NCBI GenBank assembly: GCA_001606155.1
Contig: LODT01000001.1
Span: 744,001-808,000 of the forward strand
From: Tieghemostelium lacteum
Taxonomy: Eukaryota > Evosea > Eumycetozoa > Dictyosteliales > Raperosteliaceae
Direction: 5' to 3'
DNA: 64,000 nt
The translations under genes were made by a program, and so were the position numbers. The notes beneath the pieces were generated by a model. The model worked only from the letters and a program-made list of their open reading frames with translations, made no database searches and was not told the origin of the DNA. Below, one piece after another: positions 1 through 10,341 of this stretch (positions within the stretch are counted from its first letter, which is position 1; each line of letters begins with the position of its first letter).

Positions 1-347
1 TATGATAATTAATGATTTGGGAAAGGGTATTCTTTGCAAAAGAAAAAAATATCTAAAATATCTGTTACAATATTACCGCACCGATGTCATATTTTTTTAA
101 TTTTTTTAATCAATCGGCATTGTAATTTAAATTTTGTGTACTATGAAGTGGTGATAAAACACAAAAGGAATGAATAGAACAATAGATTGTGGAATCGTCT
201 ATGAATGGAAATGGCACTCAACATGTTCTAATAAAGTTCAAATTTAATCATGTGAGACAATGGAAGCATTGAAAGATTAAACAGAACACAACATCATAGA
301 AATCCTTACACAAAAATTCTATTTTTTTTTATTTTGGGCAGATATTT
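1..347. other. Intergenic stretch, no gene seen
   Basis: AT-rich sequence with T-runs around 90-110 and 320-335. No open frame, RNA gene or repeat is visible. It probably holds the promoter and 5' leader of the ankyrin gene that follows; the T-run just before that start codon is typical of dictyostelid promoters. Confidence 0.5.
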
Positions 348-1022
348 ATGAAGAATTATAAAGAAAAAACAAATAATAACAACAAAAGAAAAAAAAACAA
401 AAATTACTACTTGCAAGAAATAAACAAAAATGACTATATTATTCAAAATTCAGAAATAGAAAAAATCAAAATCCTTCTAGAAGAGGGCATTTCTATCAAT
501 TACAAGGATAAAGATGAAAAAACAATTTTGTGGTGGGCTGTTTTCAACAAAAACTATGAATTGGTTCATTATCTGATTAACAAAGGTGCAAAGTCTTACA
601 TACCAGACAAGCTCGGAAAAACGCCTTTTGAACTTGCAAACCAACTAGCCTTAGGCGGATATCGTGAACCTGGTGAGGAGAATCCTTACATTAAGATTAT
701 TGGGTTATTGAATCAAAAAAATAATACAAACCAAGACGATATAGAGGCATTAAGCAAAAGCATGAATAATTTAGGCTTGCATAATAATATTCTATCCTCA
801 AATTATTCCTCTCTATCCCTATCACAAGAACAACAACAAACCAACACTAGTAATATTAATCAAAACCTAAACATAAATAAGAATAAAAATAATAATAATA
901 TTAATGGGAGTTCAAGTACAGATAATATTACCACTATCAATAAAGAAAAAACAAAGACAAATAACATCCCAGAAAAAAATCCTGAAATAGAAAATAAAAC
1001 GACCCTATGCAGAATTATGTAA
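348..1022 (+). CDS. Small ankyrin-repeat protein with Asn-rich tail
   Basis: A 224-residue single-exon gene. Residues about 35-110 form two or three ankyrin-type repeats (EEGISINYKDKDEKTILWWA, then LINKGAKSYIPDKLGKTPFE), so a protein-protein interaction role is likely. The N-terminal 20 residues are Lys/Asn-rich and the C-terminal half is Asn/Ser/Gln low-complexity sequence of the usual dictyostelid kind. The last residues, CRIM, have the form of a CaaX box (Cys, two residues, Met), which could allow prenylation and membrane attachment; this is inference from four residues. No enzymatic domain is present and I cannot name an orthologue. Confidence 0.7.
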   Translation: MKNYKEKTNNNNKRKKNKNYYLQEINKNDYIIQNSEIEKIKILLEEGISINYKDKDEKTILWWAVFNKNYELVHYLINKGAKSYIPDKLGKTPFELANQLALGGYREPGEENPYIKIIGLLNQKNNTNQDDIEALSKSMNNLGLHNNILSSNYSSLSLSQEQQQTNTSNINQNLNINKNKNNNNINGSSSTDNITTINKEKTKTNNIPEKNPEIENKTTLCRIM

Positions 1023-1327
1023 TTTACTCTTTTTCATTCAAATTTTAAAAATTGGTTTCCTGTATTGAAACCTGTAACTATTAGTTGATTTAAAAAAATT
1101 GATTAAAATCAAATAAATTTACTTCATTTTGTCATGAAATCTCTCCAACAACAAATCTGCAATGACATCAATGAACTGTGTAACCATATTGGCAGAGTAA
1201 ATCATTTGTGAATCGCGATGATTTGATTTTGACTGAGATCTTCATGTTATACCAAAATGGTGATCAGAGGAACCAAATAACTAACCAAAGAGAGGCAGCT
1301 ACAGTGCATACGGTAATAAATTTAATT
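1023..1327. other. Convergent 3' intergenic region
   Basis: About 305 bp between the ends of the ankyrin gene and the convergent demethylase gene. I see nothing beyond AT-rich 3' UTR-type sequence. Confidence 0.4.
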
Positions 1328-4035
1328 TCACTGTTTATTTTTATTGCAAATAATGTGAGTATTTTGATTAGGGTGAGAGATTTTTAGATTTTTTCTTGCT
1401 TTTGAAAATATTAGAGTGTTGGTGTCAGGTGGTGGATAAAGATCATTTGAAGAAGGTGTTGGAAAAATATATACAGGTTTACTGGAATGTGATGAACGGG
1501 TAATTGGTAATGAAGAGCTCTTATTACTTGCTGACAATGTACTTGTTGTACTACTATGACTAATAGTCTTTATAATCTTATCTAAATCTTCAACTGTATA
1601 GAGTATTGTTAATTGTTTGGCATCCTTAGGACACTCACACATTTCTTCAAAATGATATAAGCATGCTACTATAGGTTGTTGTTGTTGTTGATTATCATTA
1701 TTATTGTTTTTGTTATTATTATTATTATTATTACAGTTTTTACATTTTAAATAGGTTAGGAAACAATCATATTTACAGACACTACATTGAAATGGTTCAG
1801 TTGAAAGTAGATCTTGAGTTGAATGGTTTGCATAGACAGTTTCTAGGGATAGTTTATCTTTGAATTGAGCTCTCAAAGCTTGTTCTTTGAGTTTGATTTT
1901 TTGAAATTCTTTTACTAACCAATGAGAGAGGTCAGGTGATGGATTTCTAGAGGCAATGTTACAGAGTAATTGCTCTATTGAGAAGACGGATGATCTATTG
2001 GTTTTTTGGTATCTCTCTACGGAACTGGTTCCAAAAGGTATCCAATCAGCAGGTGCAAAATTTACAGCTTCGGCCAGTGTAAATCCATGTGAAAAACCTG
2101 CATGATAAGCCTGAGGAAAGGTGATTACATATTCACCAGGTGCCTGTAGTGTCTTGTATACAGGTACTTTGTTTCTCTTTAGAAGGTCAGGGGACACCAT
2201 GGTAATTAGTAGATATAAAAGATTGGGATTCTTTACAAACAGTTCGGGTACTGATTGTTTCATTACTCTCTCAAAGATATCCGATGCTGAACCAGGTACA
2301 CCATACCATGTCTTGTAGGTACCCTTGTGAAGATAGTTTATCGAATACAGGTAATTATCTTCATTGTGCCAACAGAAACTTGAGAATAACATACCAATAT
2401 ACATCATTGGGTCCGTTACACCTGAGATTGTGTCTGTCAAATGTGAAAATAATGATCCTTCCATCTTTGGTAATTCATTTAGATTCCAATGATCAACTTG
2501 ATAATCTGATTTCACAGTACGAGAGAATCCACTAGAGTGTGAGGTAACATCTAAATCACTTCCATAGTGAACTTGTACACATTCATCACCATTCTCTACA
2601 ATTCTCCAAAACTCATTTTCAACAGAATTTGGATCATTTTGACCATTATCAAACCACTTTTTAGTGAAATTATTTGCCAAGATTTCAAATTCCTCAATAG
2701 AGTAGATATTACCTTCATAGAACCCAAATTCTTCACTACCATCATCACTTTCATTTTCAACTTTAGAATAATTATTCTCAATATCATTATCAATAGAATT
2801 GAAATATGTGTCATCAATATGCTTTTCTTGATTTTCATCTTCAACTTCATCATCTTCATTATCATTATCATTTTCAGATTCTGAATCTACAGATTTTGAA
2901 AATTCTTTAATAATATCATTTACAAATAGTTGATTATCAATTATTGTAGTCATATGAGTTGTCATAAATTGTCTCTTTCTCTCTAGTTCATAGTCATCCA
3001 AATAGTCATGATAGTAAAATTTTAGAGTTTGAATTGGTTTTGTACAAAAATCAGTGATTTTCATTGCCTTGACTACATCTTGCCATAAACTGTCACGAGT
3101 GCATATTTGTACACCACCCCTTCTATTGACCTCCAAAAACAATGTGTAAAAGTCCAAATCTCTTCCATCGTAGACTGGAATAGATTTATGAACTTTTCCA
3201 CGTTTCTCTAAAAATGAAAAAAGCATTGACACAAAGAGTTCGGAAGGTCCATCCCAACGTGTCTTGAGTTGATGAATATTTTGTACTTTGGTTTTAAATC
3301 TAAATTCTTTGGCATTGATATTCTTTAGATAGGGTTCCGATGGAAATGGTGGTATAACTTTACATATACCATATTTCTCTGCAATAGGTCTGATACTCTC
3401 AATATACTTGAGTGGTGATTTAAATTCCTCAACTGTTGGATAAAATACTGGTGCTTCTGGTATCTTCCAATCAATAATTGTTTTGTTACTCCAAGTTTTC
3501 TTTTTTATAATATAAATTAGTAAATATAAAAAATTTGTTTGTTTTAAGACTTTTTTTAGTTTTGGGTAATAGTTACTTTGGATTTAGATGTATTGGTTGG
3601 TAATTGGAATGGAATTGATCCATTACTTAAATTACCATTGGAAATCATTGAAATTTTTCTTTTCTTTTGAGATGATGTAGGGGATGTTGAAGAGGGAGAC
3701 GAAGGGGTACCTGGTGATTGAATTGGTGATTTTGGAGATTTAGGTGATTTTGGAGATTTACTAGGTGATTTAGTTGGTGTGTTTACAGGTGACTTTCCTG
3801 GTGATTTAATAGGTGATTTAGAAGAAGATTTTGGTGATTGGGATAATGCTGATTTTAAAGTCAATGTTGGTGACTTTGTAGGAGATTTTGGGACAACTTT
3901 TGGTTTAGCAGGTGTCCTTCTCTTACTGAGAACAGTTGACATTTGTCTGCCAACTTTTGCCTGATTTGCTGTCATACTTCTAGTTTTAATTGGTGAAGGT
4001 TCATCTTTACTAGGTGAAATTGTTTTGGCACTCAT
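1328..4035 (-). CDS. JmjN-ARID-JmjC-C5HC2 histone demethylase-like protein (KDM5/JARID family)
   Basis: Two exons, 3577-4035 and 1328-3499, joined in phase 0 by a 77-bp GTAACT..AAG intron, give 876 residues. Residues 1-153 are an array of SPxK/SPKS motifs. JmjN follows (about 165-205, IPEAPVFYPTVEEF), then ARID (about 260-335, YDGRDLDFYTLF), an acidic Asp/Glu/Asn insert, JmjC and a C5HC2 zinc finger with an Asn/Gln insertion. The iron ligands look intact: H531 and E533 in WHNED, and H619 in QAYHAGFS. KDM5 enzymes remove H3K4 methyl groups in the nucleus. The PHD finger that normally separates ARID and JmjC is absent, as are the C-terminal PLU-1 and PHD regions. The domain order therefore resembles JARID2, but with KDM5-like active-site residues. 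A 634-residue reading starting at a GTG would miss JmjN and is wrong. Confidence 0.85.
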
Positions 4036-4761
4036 AACTTTACTTTATTATTGTCAATAACAAATCTATTGGCAAAGTTAAAAGTGGTTCTATTTGAATG
4101 ATGATTGTTTTAATCTTGATTGTAATAGGTAAAAAGAAATTTTTTTTTTTTTTAAATTTATATGAGGGGCAGTTTACAAATTAACAACAACTAAATATAT
4201 ATAAATTTAGAATTCACTTTAAAAATCGTAAAAAAAATATCTAAATATATTTTTTTATAGGATTTCTATTTAAAAGTTGTAATTGGAGATGATGAAAACT
4301 GTCAGTGCGGTGTTCCTTTCAAATCTCTTTTACCAATTCGAATGATAAACCAAAAAATATTAAAAATAAAAAAAAAAAAAAAAAAAAAATTAGGTGTAAC
4401 GATTTTTTCATTAAAATTTTATCATCGTGTGTGCAATTGGTGGAGGTCCCTCATATGAACATGAATTACTTTGAAAACCCACATTTTTGATTGAGAAATT
4501 ATTAGAATCCGGATTTTTGTATCATTTTTCACTAAAATTCTTGTCTTTGCAGATCTGATTACATATTTAACTAACTAGTTTTTGTTTTTTTTTTTGAACC
4601 CAAATAAACTAGTAATATCAGATATCTATCTAATGGTATTAAACATGGATAATTCATTATCTTTAAATTTTGGAATTTGTAAAAATGTTTCCATTGTTCT
4701 GTGGAATATTTAAAATATGTTAATTATTATATTTATATATTCAAATTTAGTTATATTATAA
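4036..4761. other. Intergenic region between JmjC gene and APC10
   Basis: About 725 bp, very AT-rich, with A- and T-runs at 4140-4155, 4368-4389 and 4584-4595. It holds the upstream region of the demethylase gene and the 3' flank of APC10. A less AT-rich patch at about 4290-4345 and another at 4425-4490 stand out slightly, but I cannot fit either to a known RNA. A 61-codon open frame at 4305-4490 runs through a poly-A stretch and is not credible. Confidence 0.4.
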
Positions 4762-5347
4762 TTACATTTTTTTACCATAAACTTTAATTTGTCTAATATG
4801 AGTATCTCTACCATTTTGATGATTTGCCAAAATTGAGATTTGAAAGAGATTTGCTTTTAATGGTCTAATAATTAGGAGTGGAATATTAGTTAAGATTGTT
4901 TATAGTGGATGTGTTGTTCTCTTTAAATATATACTTATTATTGAGGCTAATGGGTATGTCTATCCAACCTACAGGTTCTTCGAAATCAGTAGTAATGATT
5001 TCTTGTAGATCGTGAAGAGTAGTGCCTGCTTTGATTTGAATCTTTGAAGGTGTATATGATTCATCCATTTTATAGTTGGAGTAAATTAATAGATTCTCAA
5101 TAATACATTTCTTTGGAAACTGAATGTTAATATGATGAGGTTGTTGTGCATCTGATTGCCAATAGGTTTCCAAATTGTTATCACGTAATTGTTCTACTCC
5201 TGATCCAGGTTTAGCAGATGATATAGTCCATGTTGCATATTTTCCAATTTCAACTTTATCACTACTTTCCATATCACTTAAAATTGATTTTTGATGATCA
5301 ATCAAATTATCATTAATTATTATATTCATATTATTATTTGTAATCAT
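4762..5347 (-). CDS. anapc10: Anaphase-promoting complex subunit 10 (APC10/DOC1)
   Basis: Two exons, 4935-5347 and 4762-4864, with a 70-bp GTATAT..TAG intron, encode 171 residues. The protein is essentially one DOC (galactose-binding-like) domain. The core motifs are [19 protein letters not shown], then [17 protein letters not shown]. The second exon supplies the very conserved end, [21 protein letters not shown]10 sits next to the coactivator in the APC/C ubiquitin ligase and helps bind D-box substrates and make ubiquitination processive. The length is close to the fungal and animal subunits. The first 30 residues are Asn-rich and probably disordered. An unspliced reading stops early and lacks the conserved end. 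Confidence 0.92.
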
Positions 5348-5478
5348 GATTTACATTATCACTATACAAAACAAAATGTTTAAAATAGAAAAAAAAAAAA
5401 AATAAAATCTAAAAAAAAGAGCGGGTGTTTAGAATTTAAAATGAAGATCATGAATGTTTATATATTTAGATCCTGATG

Positions 5479-6444
5479 TTAATTTAATTGATCTAATATA
5501 AATTGACCATAAAGACCTTCTCTGAATTTTGAAATAAATAGGATAGCAGCTTGAGTGGTATCAGGTGTTGCATTTGGTAGTAATAGTTTATATTTAGTAC
5601 AGAGTTCCAATAGGAGAGTGTTAATATTATCACCATGAATTTCAATAAATTTAGGATCCAAATCTAAAACCTTTAGAAAGGTAAAATTTTTCAATTGACA
5701 AAGTTTAAAGAGTAAGAAATCGGCTAGAACCTCAATGGGTACTATTTTCTCATGAATTGCACCAATGAGTGACAGAGTAAGAGCTCTGTTGGTGTCTTCT
5801 AAATTACCAGGAACCATAATACCGGGTGTATCAACTAAAAATGCAGGTGGATTATCACATGCTCTAAACCCATTAATATCTCTAGTTACACCGGGAAGTG
5901 CACCCATTTTTGCAGATTTCTTTCTACCACTAGCTGATCGAATGGCATTGATAAATGAAGATTTACCTACATTTGGTAATCCTACAACCAACATGTTAAC
6001 CTCCTTTAATAGTGGTGTACGGAGGTAACTAGTATTGGTAGGTACTCTCTTTTGATGCAGTTCAGCTGCTCTTTTTAGTATCTGATAAGGATGTTTCTGA
6101 GATGACCTATTATCAAAGAATTTACTTTGTGTAAACTCAATGTCATGTACTGATACACCACTACTTTGAAGTTCACTACTCTGTATCTTTTCTTGAAACT
6201 TTTTTAGCATTGATTGATTGGATAGATCTGATTTATTAAAAACAATCAATCTACTCTTATTTGATCCTTTAGGTAAAAGTTCATCAATAAAAGGGAATTG
6301 AGTGGACAGTGGTGCTCTAGCATCTCTAATTTCCAAAACTACATCAATAAACTTCATAACCTCTTTGAGTTTATATCTATTTTTTATCATATGTCCTGGA
6401 AACCAATTAATTCTCCCTCCATATTGAAATATATTCCTAATCAT
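5479..6444 (-). CDS. mtg1: Mitochondrial ribosome-associated GTPase 1 (MTG1, YlqF/RbgA family)
   Basis: A 321-residue single-exon gene. The GTPase motifs are circularly permuted: G4 (NKSD) comes first, then G1 (GLPNVGKSSF), then the GVTRD switch and G3 (DTPG). This order defines the YlqF/RbgA/MTG1 family, which assists late assembly of the large ribosomal subunit. The start, NIFQYGGRINWFPGHM, is the conserved WFPGHM segment, so little of a cleavable presequence is present. It is divergent from an organelle-targeted ABC-F ATPase with only 129 bp between the start codons. Confidence 0.92.
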   Translation of the reverse strand: MIRNIFQYGGRINWFPGHMIKNRYKLKEVMKFIDVVLEIRDARAPLSTQFPFIDELLPKGSNKSRLIVFNKSDLSNQSMLKKFQEKIQSSELQSSGVSVHDIEFTQSKFFDNRSSQKHPYQILKRAAELHQKRVPTNTSYLRTPLLKEVNMLVVGLPNVGKSSFINAIRSASGRKKSAKMGALPGVTRDINGFRACDNPPAFLVDTPGIMVPGNLEDTNRALTLSLIGAIHEKIVPIEVLADFLLFKLCQLKNFTFLKVLDLDPKFIEIHGDNINTLLLELCTKYKLLLPNATPDTTQAAILFISKFREGLYGQFILDQLN

Positions 6445-6573
6445 GTCATCACCTATATATTCTTTGTAATTATGGAGTACTAAGATTATGAAACTAAATG
6501 GTCGAACTAAAAATTTTGTGAAAAAAAATAAACCACAACCATTTGATAAAAACGATTCACGAAATCAAAGATC
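6445..6573. promoter_or_regulatory. Bidirectional promoter region for mtg1 and the ABC-F gene
   Basis: Only 129 bp separate the two start codons, so both promoters must lie here or overlap. An A-run sits near 6520. No specific factor site can be named. Confidence 0.55.
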
Positions 6574-8433
6574 ATGATAAATTGTTATAAAAATTTATTG
6601 GGGTTTGGTTCTGGTGGAATAAATAAATTTTTTAATGTAAAGAGTCAAAATCTAGTTGGTCATCATTGGAGAGAGTTAAATTATAGTTTTAGAGAGTATT
6701 CAAAGAAGGCCAGTAGTTCAAATAACAATACTAATAATAATAATAATGAAAAAGTAGTATTGTCATTAGTTGGTGTACAAAAGAGATTGGATGAAGGTAG
6801 AATACTGTTAAAGTCTACTTCATTGTCTTTCTTTTACGGTTCAAAGATTGGGTTACTTGGTAGTAATGGTAGTGGAAAGTCAACACTAATGAAGATTATA
6901 GCTCAACAAGACACTGAAATTGATGGTGAGGTTTTATATTCAAAAGACATGACAGTGGGTTTTCTACATCAGGAACCAGAGCTAGATAACGATAAGGATG
7001 TAGAAGGAAATATATTTGATGGAATTTCAGATAAAAAAGAGATTTTAGATGAATATGACCAAGTGGTTGAAGAATTAGAAGAATTAAAATCAAGTGGAGG
7101 GAAATCTTCGGAAATTAAAAATTTGGAAAAGAGAGAAAAGGATTTACAGAATCAAATTGAGAAGGAGAAGTTATGGGATCTAAAGAGAAAGATTGCGATT
7201 GCAATTGATGCATTAAACTGTCCACCTGGTGACAGTCCAGTTCACTCCCTATCCGGTGGTGAAAGACGTAGAGTTGCACTCGCACGTCTACTTCTTTCAG
7301 CACCCGATGTATTACTATTAGACGAACCTACTAATCATCTAGATGCCGAATCCGTTGCATGGTTAGAAAGATTTCTAAAAGATTACAAAGGTACTGTCAT
7401 TGCAGTTACTCACGACAGATACTTTCACGAAGCTGTTGCCAATTGGATTCTAGAAGTCGACAGAGGATCCCTTATACCATGTAAAGGTAACTACTCAGCA
7501 TGGTTACGTCAGAAAGAGGCAAGACTCAATGCAGAAACCAAGAAAGAAGAATATAGAAAGAAAGCTTTGAAAAAGGAACTCGAGTATCTTTCAGGCGGTG
7601 TAAAGGCACAAACTAAAAAGAACAAAGCTCGTATTGAGAGATATAATGAATTGGTGGAATCTGCTCCTGAGAAATACAGAGAACCTGGTAGAATCGCAAT
7701 TCCACCTTGTCCAAGACTGGGTACTGATGTTATAGAATGCAAGGATTTGTCTGTTAGTTTTGATGGACGTGTTTTATTTGAAGGTTTGAATTTCAAGATT
7801 GAAGCAGGGTCGATTGTGGGAATTATCGGACCTAATGGTACTGGAAAATCAACATTATTCAGATTGTTAACAGGTGACTTGAAACCTGCTAAAGGTAGTA
7901 TAAAAATTGGGTCTACTGTGAAACTAGGTTTTGTAAGTCAATCTAGAAGTTCATTGAATGATGATAACACAATCTATCAAGAGATCTCTGATGGAAACGA
8001 TACAATGAATATGGGAGCTGGTAGACAAATTCATATTAGAGAGTATATAAGTAATTTCAATTTCAAAGGGTCTGATCAAGATAAGTATATAGGGTCACTA
8101 TCAGGAGGTGAAAGAAATCGTGTACATATTGCCAAGATGTTAAAGAAGGGGTCTAATGTATTGTTACTTGATGAACCTACAAATGATTTAGATGTTGACG
8201 TGTTACGTAATCTTGAAAATTCTCTTGAGGATTTCCCAGGTACTGCTATAGTCATTAGTCACGACAGATGGTTCCTCGATAGACTTTGTAGTCATATCAT
8301 TTCATTTGAAGGTAATGGTAAAGTTGTGGTATTTGAAGGTTCCTATACAGACTATGAAGAAGATCGTCAAAAAAGAACTGGAAAGAAATTTGATCCAACC
8401 AAGATCAAATATAAAAAGATTCATACAGTCTAG
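6574..8433 (+). CDS. ABC-F ATPase, Uup-like, probably mitochondrial
   Basis: A 619-residue soluble protein with two ABC ATPase domains and no membrane segments. Domain 1 has Walker A GSNGSGKST, signature LSGGERRRVALAR and Walker B LLLDEPTNHLD. Domain 2 has GPNGTGKST, LSGGERNRVHIAK and LLLDEPTNDLD. The linker between them (about 320-365, YLSGGVKAQTKKNKARIERY) has the arrangement of bacterial Uup. ABC-F proteins act on ribosomes, not in transport. Residues 1-50 are rich in Asn, Lys, Arg, Ser and aromatics, poor in acidic residues, and precede a poly-Asn stretch; they look like a mitochondrial presequence. The divergent neighbour MTG1 also acts on the organellar ribosome, which fits. Confidence 0.88.
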   Translation: MINCYKNLLGFGSGGINKFFNVKSQNLVGHHWRELNYSFREYSKKASSSNNNTNNNNNEKVVLSLVGVQKRLDEGRILLKSTSLSFFYGSKIGLLGSNGSGKSTLMKIIAQQDTEIDGEVLYSKDMTVGFLHQEPELDNDKDVEGNIFDGISDKKEILDEYDQVVEELEELKSSGGKSSEIKNLEKREKDLQNQIEKEKLWDLKRKIAIAIDALNCPPGDSPVHSLSGGERRRVALARLLLSAPDVLLLDEPTNHLDAESVAWLERFLKDYKGTVIAVTHDRYFHEAVANWILEVDRGSLIPCKGNYSAWLRQKEARLNAETKKEEYRKKALKKELEYLSGGVKAQTKKNKARIERYNELVESAPEKYREPGRIAIPPCPRLGTDVIECKDLSVSFDGRVLFEGLNFKIEAGSIVGIIGPNGTGKSTLFRLLTGDLKPAKGSIKIGSTVKLGFVSQSRSSLNDDNTIYQEISDGNDTMNMGAGRQIHIREYISNFNFKGSDQDKYIGSLSGGERNRVHIAKMLKKGSNVLLLDEPTNDLDVDVLRNLENSLEDFPGTAIVISHDRWFLDRLCSHIISFEGNGKVVVFEGSYTDYEEDRQKRTGKKFDPTKIKYKKIHTV

Positions 8434-8460
8434 ACCTATTGATCTATATCTTTATTCTTA

Positions 8461-9348
8461 TTAATATACAAATAAATTACCAGAACATAACTTTCTGTTG
8501 ATTTCATCTTTAAATTGTTGAGAAGTAGTCTCTTTGAAACTTAGATTTACAATTTTTAATGTAACTGATGTGATTTCACTCAGATCCTTGTTGAGTGTAA
8601 TGTGTAACTGCCATTCCAATTGGAATTGTTGGTCTGGTGGCGCAGTTGGTAGAGATTCTTCCTGTCTACTGTGTGTTACAGTTACTGTGTCTTTACCTTC
8701 GAATATCGATATCTGCCATCCATTTGGACCTCTCATGTCTTTAGTCATGTGAGTGAGAAGGAATGGCACTTTAACTTTAATTTCAAAGCAACCAACATAG
8801 ATGATATTCTGGTGAACCAATTTTAGAATTTTTACAACTTTACTCTGTTCCATTTGATCAGAATCACCAAAACACTCTTTAAATAGAGACCCTAAATGAA
8901 GTTCATAGTCTGTTGGTTGTTTATAGTTTTCAAATGTTTTAACTACACGTTGATAAGTCTCTTTAGATTCGAATATCTCTGATAACTGAAACAAAACAGT
9001 TTTTACACGTTTCCATGTTTTTGTATCATTATTCTCATCAGGTTGAATCTCTAGTTTATCTACCTCTTCTTGACCTTTTAAATCAAAATATTGGCTGAGT
9101 TTCAAACTTAAACATTTACTATTCTTTCTCTTTTTCTCTGATTCTACAGTCTCAGTTACAACAGCTACTGTAGCTTGTGTTTTCTTCTTTAAAGGTTTAT
9201 TAATTGAATCTATAGTTATTCTACCAGCAAGTCTAGGTAAATCTTTATAAACTGGTAATTTATCAACTTTTCTTTTCCAAATCTTATCAATTTGTATTTC
9301 TAATGGAATTTCAACTTCTGGTTTAGGTAAGGTATATTCTTTACTCAT
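8461..9348 (-). CDS. Conserved-looking protein of unknown function
   Basis: A 295-residue single-exon gene with no signal peptide or membrane segment. Residues 1-95 are charged and basic; residues 100-180 are helical in character; residues 185-290 form a compact hydrophobic-patterned domain with the distinctive stretches FLLTHMTKDMRGPNGWQISI and FEGKDTVTVTHSRQEE, followed by strands ending LKIVNLSFKETT. I have an impression of having seen the RGPNGWxI signature in amoeba proteins but cannot attach it to a named family. The 3' end lies 27 bp from the convergent ABC-F stop codon. Confidence 0.7.
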   Translation of the reverse strand: MSKEYTLPKPEVEIPLEIQIDKIWKRKVDKLPVYKDLPRLAGRITIDSINKPLKKKTQATVAVVTETVESEKKRKNSKCLSLKLSQYFDLKGQEEVDKLEIQPDENNDTKTWKRVKTVLFQLSEIFESKETYQRVVKTFENYKQPTDYELHLGSLFKECFGDSDQMEQSKVVKILKLVHQNIIYVGCFEIKVKVPFLLTHMTKDMRGPNGWQISIFEGKDTVTVTHSRQEESLPTAPPDQQFQLEWQLHITLNKDLSEITSVTLKIVNLSFKETTSQQFKDEINRKLCSGNLFVY

Positions 9349-9601
9349 TCTTCTCTATATTTATATACTTTATAAGTTTAAATTGTAAAAAAAAAATCTG
9401 AATTTTTATAAAATAAGAAAATATCTAATAAACAAACCCAAAAAACCCAATTTCAATCCCATATCAATCCATTGTCCTCCAAATATTTAATATATAAAAT
9501 CTCTAAATTTAGAACAAAATTTTGTTGTTCAAAGTTTATTTATTTTTGATTGAAAATAGAAATTTGAATTTTTATAAAAAAATTGAAACAAATTCTTACA
9601 G

Positions 9602-10302
9602 GAGGAAATATTATGTGCTATAGATCAAGATGTGTCTATAGATAGGAATAGCCTAAGTAATATTACAATAGATGGGAAATTTGTGGAAGGGAAATTTAGT
9701 ATAAAAGTAGATTCGTCAAAAATTTCTGAGGAGATAACTTTACTTATTAAGATAGGACGTGAAGATGAATTTAGTAAATCATGTTTAATATCTGAATTAT
9801 CCTTGATACCAGTAAAGAGATTCAAATCTTGGAAATTGAATTTTGTGCTACTTTGCAACACGATTCTAAAATATGGATATTTAGACTATTAGATGACAAA
9901 TTGTATCGCGAATGTGATATATGTATTAGTTTGATTGATAATATTGTCACTTTTGAAAGCCTAAAAGACAGAATAAGAAGAATAAATAATAACCCATTTT
10001 CTGGAGACGAACCTGATTCTCAAAGGCAGATATTCATAAATATAAATACCCTACATCCTTATAGTATAGATGATAATATTCTGACAACTACTTTATATTT
10101 TAATGTGATATCCAGATCTAAGGGAGATAATGTGAGAATGGAATTAAGAGTAGGAGAGAATTTCGAAAATTCCGAACTCTTAGGAGAAAAATTTCTAACA
10201 TGTACAAAAAAACTTATGATGAGTTCCATAGAATTCAAATTACATATAGAACAGGATGTTATCCTATGGATGGGAATATTCAATAACAATTCTTTAGAAT
10301 GA
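9602..10302 (+). pseudogene. Broken gene of unknown family
   Basis: Two open stretches lie in different frames: 9602-9892 (EEILCAIDQDVSIDRNSLSN at its start) and 9796-10302 (EIEFCATLQHDSKIWIFRLL). They read as consecutive parts of one protein. The frames change around 9796-9813 and no good intron fits there. The first stretch begins right after a plausible acceptor (TTCTTACAG), but the 250 bp upstream contains no ATG on this strand, so the 5' end seems lost. The sequence is rich in alternating hydrophobic strands, with no recognisable motif. A sequencing indel plus an unseen leader exon is the alternative to a pseudogene. Confidence 0.5.
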
Positions 10303-10341
10303 TATGATCACATATATGTAAATCTAATCTATGATCATATC
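10301..10341. repeat. Palindrome just after the broken gene
   Basis: GATATGATCA at 10301-10310 is the exact reverse complement of TGATCATATC at 10332-10341. The flanks continue the symmetry imperfectly (GAAT versus ATTC outside each arm), giving a hairpin across the stop codon of the broken gene. Function unknown. Confidence 0.5.

Noticed and set aside
4297-4360. Loop CTCTTTTACCA flanked by near-complementary 7-mers, resembling U5 snRNA loop 1, with ATTTTTG Sm-like sites further down
   Set aside because: The lower stems do not form, the spacing to any Sm-like site is wrong and a poly-A run interrupts it. The likeness is too small to call an snRNA.
4476-4486. AACCCACATT, similar to the Dictyostelium upstream element (DUSE) of small-RNA genes
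   Set aside because: One short near-match in AT-rich DNA with no recognisable RNA about 60 nt downstream.
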